Assembly (NCBI GenBank): GCA_945877125.1
Contig: CAMCQT010000007.1
Span: 1 to 64,000 of the forward strand
DNA length: 64,000 nucleotides
Direction: 5' to 3'
Origin: Candidatus Brevifilum fermentans
Lineage (GTDB): Bacteria > Chloroflexota > Anaerolineae > Anaerolineales > Villigracilaceae
Within the stretch, counting starts at the first letter, position 1. Every line of letters starts with the position of its first letter. The notes beneath the pieces are model-generated. The model was not told where the DNA came from, ran no database searches, and worked only from the letters and a program-made list of their open reading frames with translations. Shown piece after piece: positions 61,111 through 64,000 of this stretch. The position numbers and the translations under genes were made by a program.

Positions 61111-63126
61111 ATGATGCACGGACGCGCTAGCGGCATGCTCGATCAAGAAACAATGAAGCCTCGCAACCTGGGTGAAACGCTCGGTCGCCTCGGCTCTTAC
61201 TTTGGACGCTTCTGGTACATGATCGCGCTCGCGGTTCTGTTCGTCGTCGTCGCCACCTGGACTCAAGTGACCTCTCCCGAATTATTGGGACAGGCGACAG
61301 ATTGTTTCCTCGTCCCCGCTGGAGGAAGCGCCTTCGCGCAGCTCGCCGCGCCGATGGCTGGTTCAGACCAAAAAGCAGTTTCAAGCTGTTGGCTTGGGAC
61401 AACCGAAGACCCATCCACGTTGTCGTACTCGCGCCAGATCATTTACAAAGCCTATCATCTCAACGGATACACAACTCCTGATCTCGCAACGGCAACCAAT
61501 GCAGAACGCATCACTGGCATGTTCCGCTTGATCCTGATCGTCATCTCGTTGTATGTGCTTGGCGCAATTCTGACGGGCACAACCTTCTTCGCCATGGCAT
61601 GGACAGGTCAACACGTGCTGCGTTCCCTGCGTGTGGAAGTCTTCGAGAAATTACATTCGCTTTCCCTCAGCTACTACGCCGAACACGAAGCAGGCGACCT
61701 AATGAGCCGCATCACGAATGACACATCCGCAATTGAACAGGCGTTTTCGTTTGCGCTGGTCAACGTCTTCAGCGGCATTCTTCTGCTGGTCTGGGTCGCA
61801 TACAACATGCTGACCGCGAGCCTGCCGTTTGCTTTGCTTTCGCTTTCCGTCGCGCCGCTCATGTTTTTGGCGACCATCTATTTCTCAGGTCAGGCGCGCA
61901 AGGCTTTCCGCGTTTCGCGCAAAGAGATCGGCAACGTCAACGCCGAATTGCAGGAGACGATTTCATCAGTCCGCGAAGTGCAAGCCTTCAACCGTGCCGA
62001 TGAAAACATCGAGCAGTTCAAGGAGGTCAACGCTGCCAACCGTGACGCCAATGTCACCGCCGTGGCGTACACCTCCGCGCTTGCCCCAACACTTGAAGCG
62101 CTTTCGTATCTTGGGCTTGCCATCGTCACAGGTGTCGGCGGCTGGTACTTGCTGACAGGTGATTTGCTCTTCGGCACGACTGTCACCATCGGCTTGGTCA
62201 TCACCTTCCTCGCCTACGTGCAGCGCTTCAATCAACCCATTCAACAGATCGCCGTGCTGTGGACAAATATCCAAAACGCCATCGCAGGCGCGGAACGTAT
62301 CTTCACCATCCTCGACGAAAAGCCCGCCGTGGTTGATAAGCCTGGCGCAAAAGCGATGACTGAGATCAAAGGCAAAGTCGAGTTCAACGAAGTCAGCCAT
62401 GAATATGAAGACGGCGTGCCTGTCTTGAACAAGGTTTCATTCACTGCCGAAATTGGGCAAACCATCGCCATCGTCGGTCCGACGGGCGCGGGCAAGACCA
62501 CCATCATCAACCTGTTGCCGCGCTTCTACGACGTGACGCATGGCTCGGTCAAAATTGACGATGTGGATGTGCGCGATGTCACCGCCGAATCGATCCGCAA
62601 GCAGGTCGGCGTGGTTTTGCAGGACACCTTCCTGTTCAGCGCCTCGGTCATGGACAACATCCGCTTTGGGCGACCCGACGCCACCGACGAGGAAGTCTTC
62701 GCCGCCGCCAAACTCGCCAACGCGGATTCCTTCATCGAACGCCTGCCCGAAAAATATGAAACGGTACTCGGCGAACGCGGCTCTGGTCTTTCTCAGGGAC
62801 AGCGCCAACTGCTTTCGATTGCCCGTGCCGCGCTCGCAGATCCGCGCGTGTTAATCCTCGACGAAGCCACCTCCAGCGTGGACACCCGCACCGAGCGTTT
62901 GATCCAAAAGGCGTTTGACGCATTGCTCAAGAGCCGCACGTCCTTCGTCATCGCGCATCGTCTCTCCACCATCCGCAACGCAGACATGATCCTCGTGCTA
63001 AAAGATGGTCAGATCATCGAACGCGGCAAGCATGATGAACTGCTGGCTAAGAAGGGCTTATACTACGATTTGTATATGAGTCAGTTCAAGCGGCAGGAAG
63101 AAGTGGAAGGGGCAAGCGTTCAGTAA
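61111..63126 (+). CDS. ABC exporter half-transporter, partner subunit
   Basis: 671 residues. The membrane domain again has a large insertion after the first helix (residues ~55-125, with several polar stretches). The nucleotide-binding domain has GPTGAGKTT, the altered signature LSQGQRQLLSIARAAL (Gln for the first Gly) and an intact LILDEATSSVD. Combined with the Asp in the other subunit, this makes one consensus and one degenerate ATP site, as in heterodimeric drug exporters. GAGGTGACACT is the Shine-Dalgarno. The stop TAA lies in the first unit of a heptad repeat. Confidence 0.93.
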   Translation: MMHGRASGMLDQETMKPRNLGETLGRLGSYFGRFWYMIALAVLFVVVATWTQVTSPELLGQATDCFLVPAGGSAFAQLAAPMAGSDQKAVSSCWLGTTEDPSTLSYSRQIIYKAYHLNGYTTPDLATATNAERITGMFRLILIVISLYVLGAILTGTTFFAMAWTGQHVLRSLRVEVFEKLHSLSLSYYAEHEAGDLMSRITNDTSAIEQAFSFALVNVFSGILLLVWVAYNMLTASLPFALLSLSVAPLMFLATIYFSGQARKAFRVSRKEIGNVNAELQETISSVREVQAFNRADENIEQFKEVNAANRDANVTAVAYTSALAPTLEALSYLGLAIVTGVGGWYLLTGDLLFGTTVTIGLVITFLAYVQRFNQPIQQIAVLWTNIQNAIAGAERIFTILDEKPAVVDKPGAKAMTEIKGKVEFNEVSHEYEDGVPVLNKVSFTAEIGQTIAIVGPTGAGKTTIINLLPRFYDVTHGSVKIDDVDVRDVTAESIRKQVGVVLQDTFLFSASVMDNIRFGRPDATDEEVFAAAKLANADSFIERLPEKYETVLGERGSGLSQGQRQLLSIARAALADPRVLILDEATSSVDTRTERLIQKAFDALLKSRTSFVIAHRLSTIRNADMILVLKDGQIIERGKHDELLAKKGLYYDLYMSQFKRQEEVEGASVQ

Positions 63127-63146
63127 TCGGTAGTCAGTAATCAGTA

Positions 63147-63186
63147 AGACCTCCGAGTTCTCAAAGAACTCGGAGGTCTTTTTATT
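63147..63186 (+). terminator. Terminator of the exporter operon
   Basis: AGACCTCCGAGTTC-tcaaa-GAACTCGGAGGTCT followed by TTTTATTT. Heptads GTAATCG, GTAGTCA, GTAATCA, GTAAGAC (63123-63150) precede and overlap it. Confidence 0.9.
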
Positions 63187-63203
63187 TGCGATAAAATCTC
63201 GCC

Positions 63204-63725
63204 ATGCAAATCCTTACAGTAATTCATCGAGCCAAAGACATCAACATAAATGGAAAGACTGTTCACCGAACCGCCGTGCGCGCCGTCATTCGCAGTGGAC
63301 ATGACTTGCTGATGGTCTTCTCTTCCGCAGTTGGCGACTATAAATTTCCAGGCGGCGGCGTAGATTTGGGCGAATCGCACGAGCAGGCTTTGGCACGCGA
63401 ACTGCGCGAAGAGTGCGGCGCATCTCTGCTCAGTGTGGATGGCGAGCTTGGCGCAGTCGTCGAATACAATTTCGCCAAAGAAAAAGAATTCGACGTTTTC
63501 AAGATGACGTCGCATTATTATTTTTGCCGCGCGGAGGATGATTTCGGCGCGCAAAAATTGGATGATTACGAAAGAGATTTGGGATTCAAACCAGTCTGGG
63601 TGGATATTGACGAAGCGATTTCAACGAACCGATCCCTGCTCAATTCAGATAAAATCCCCGAGTGGTTGAAGAGGGAAGTTTTCGTACTTGAATATATTCG
63701 GAGTGCGGACTTTAGTCCGCAGTGA
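63204..63725 (+). CDS. NUDIX hydrolase
   Basis: 173 residues. The box GGGVDLGESHEQALARELRE followed by ECGA keeps all the catalytic Glu residues. An N-terminal beta extension and a C-terminal helix (WLKREVFVLEYIR) are longer than in small MutT proteins. Substrate unknown. TAAAAT (63192-63197) ends 6 nt before the ATG without Shine-Dalgarno: leaderless. Confidence 0.88.
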   Translation: MQILTVIHRAKDININGKTVHRTAVRAVIRSGHDLLMVFSSAVGDYKFPGGGVDLGESHEQALARELREECGASLLSVDGELGAVVEYNFAKEKEFDVFKMTSHYYFCRAEDDFGAQKLDDYERDLGFKPVWVDIDEAISTNRSLLNSDKIPEWLKREVFVLEYIRSADFSPQ

Positions 63726-63726
63726 T

Positions 63727-63757
63727 TGGCAGGTGTCACGCTGCAAGCGTGACCTAC
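63727..63757. repeat. GTAGGTCACG palindrome, half copy (includes HAD stop codon)
   Basis: GTGTCACGCTGCAAGCGTGACCTAC matches the right arm of 37548-37610. On the minus strand its GTAGGTC supplies the TAG stop of the gene to the right. Confidence 0.8.
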
Positions 63758-64000
63758 AGCACATTTAGCAATTTCGTCGTATCCCCTAAAATCAAGTCCG
63801 CGCCCATTTTTTGTAATTCAGGCTCTTCGCCAAAACCACACAACACACCAATTGTTTGCGCCCCCGCAGATTTACCCGCGCGGATATCCACGGTGGTATC
63901 GCCGATCATCAGACAGCTTTCAGGGGAGACATTCATTTTATGTGCGGCAAGCAAAATTGGGTCGGGGTAGGGTTTGGTATGCTTTGCAGATAAACCCGTC
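63754..64000 (-). CDS. HAD phosphatase, C-terminal part (start beyond window edge)
   Basis: The visible 82 codons read TGLSAKHTKPYPDPILLAAH and MIGDTTVDIRAGKSAGAQTI, then GVLCGFG. These are the conserved Lys and motif IV Asp residues of phosphoglycolate-phosphatase-type HAD hydrolases. The N-terminal half with the nucleophile lies outside the window. The stop TAG (63754-63756) is part of a GTAGGTCACG repeat. Confidence 0.85.
   Translation of the reverse strand, partial: TGLSAKHTKPYPDPILLAAHKMNVSPESCLMIGDTTVDIRAGKSAGAQTIGVLCGFGEEPELQKMGADLILGDTTKLLNVL

Noticed and set aside
1201-63150. Heptad arrays as a possible CRISPR array
   Set aside because: Units are 7 bp and contiguous with no spacers; no cas genes are present.

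Overview
The window looks like chromosomal DNA of a Chloroflexota bacterium, most likely an Anaerolineae. This is an inference from gene content (many Ser/Thr/Pro-linked lipoproteins, a b6f-like cytochrome complex with a fused cytochrome c, PAS/GAF c-di-GMP proteins) and from an unusually dense load of small palindromic and 7-bp repeats. No database search was possible. Base composition is about half GC. The restriction-modification genes (25.8-28.8 kb), the glycosyltransferase (30.6-31.9 kb) and the 1.5-2.1 kb membrane protein are clearly AT-richer and look acquired.

Layout. 0-7 kb: a YibE/F membrane protein cut by the left edge, an unknown membrane protein, a solute-binding lipoprotein, a site-2-type metalloprotease, a selenocysteine tRNA (anticodon UCA) on the minus strand, and two unknown proteins. 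7-12 kb: two tandem M1 metallopeptidase lipoproteins and two riboflavin genes (pyrimidine reductase, GTP cyclohydrolase II). 12-15.3 kb: a cytochrome c-cytochrome b fusion, a Rieske protein and a diheme cytochrome c, together a quinol-oxidising complex. 15-25 kb: alpha/beta hydrolase, EamA transporter, NUDIX, PLP aminotransferase with an attenuator-like leader, ACT-malic enzyme, HAD phosphatase, MoaA, a membrane PIN-TRAM protein and CysS. 25.4-28.8 kb: an EcoRII/Dcm-like island of regulator, C5-methyltransferase, endonuclease and Vsr. 29-37.5 kb: MFS transporter, a glycosyltransferase inserted beside a duplicated start of the 23S rRNA methyltransferase gene, GH1 beta-glucosidase, adenylate kinase and Tex. 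37.8-43 kb: nucleobase permease with a terminator in its leader, deoxynucleoside kinase, DsbA-like protein, two small membrane proteins and a YcaQ-like glycosylase. 43.4-50.4 kb: a diguanylate cyclase followed by an HD-GYP phosphodiesterase, both with long PAS/GAF sensor arrays. 50.5-58.2 kb: RlmI, GNAT, YczE-like and LysE transporters, phosphohexomutase, DUF389-SH3 protein, small HAD, and two small exported proteins. 58.3-64 kb: a MarR regulator with a heterodimeric ABC exporter, a NUDIX hydrolase, and a HAD phosphatase cut by the right edge.

Three window-wide patterns stand out. (1) Twelve genes have a -10-like hexamer (TATAAT, TAAAAT, TAGAAT or TATACT) ending 6-8 nt before the ATG and no Shine-Dalgarno sequence there, which predicts leaderless mRNAs. 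(2) At least 16 loci carry degenerate tandem arrays with a strict 7-bp period, mostly at gene ends, sometimes inside coding sequence. (3) Several families of small palindromic repeats occur between genes, and some supply the stop codon, signal peptide or an internal loop of the adjacent protein. No rRNA, CRISPR array or transposase gene was seen.
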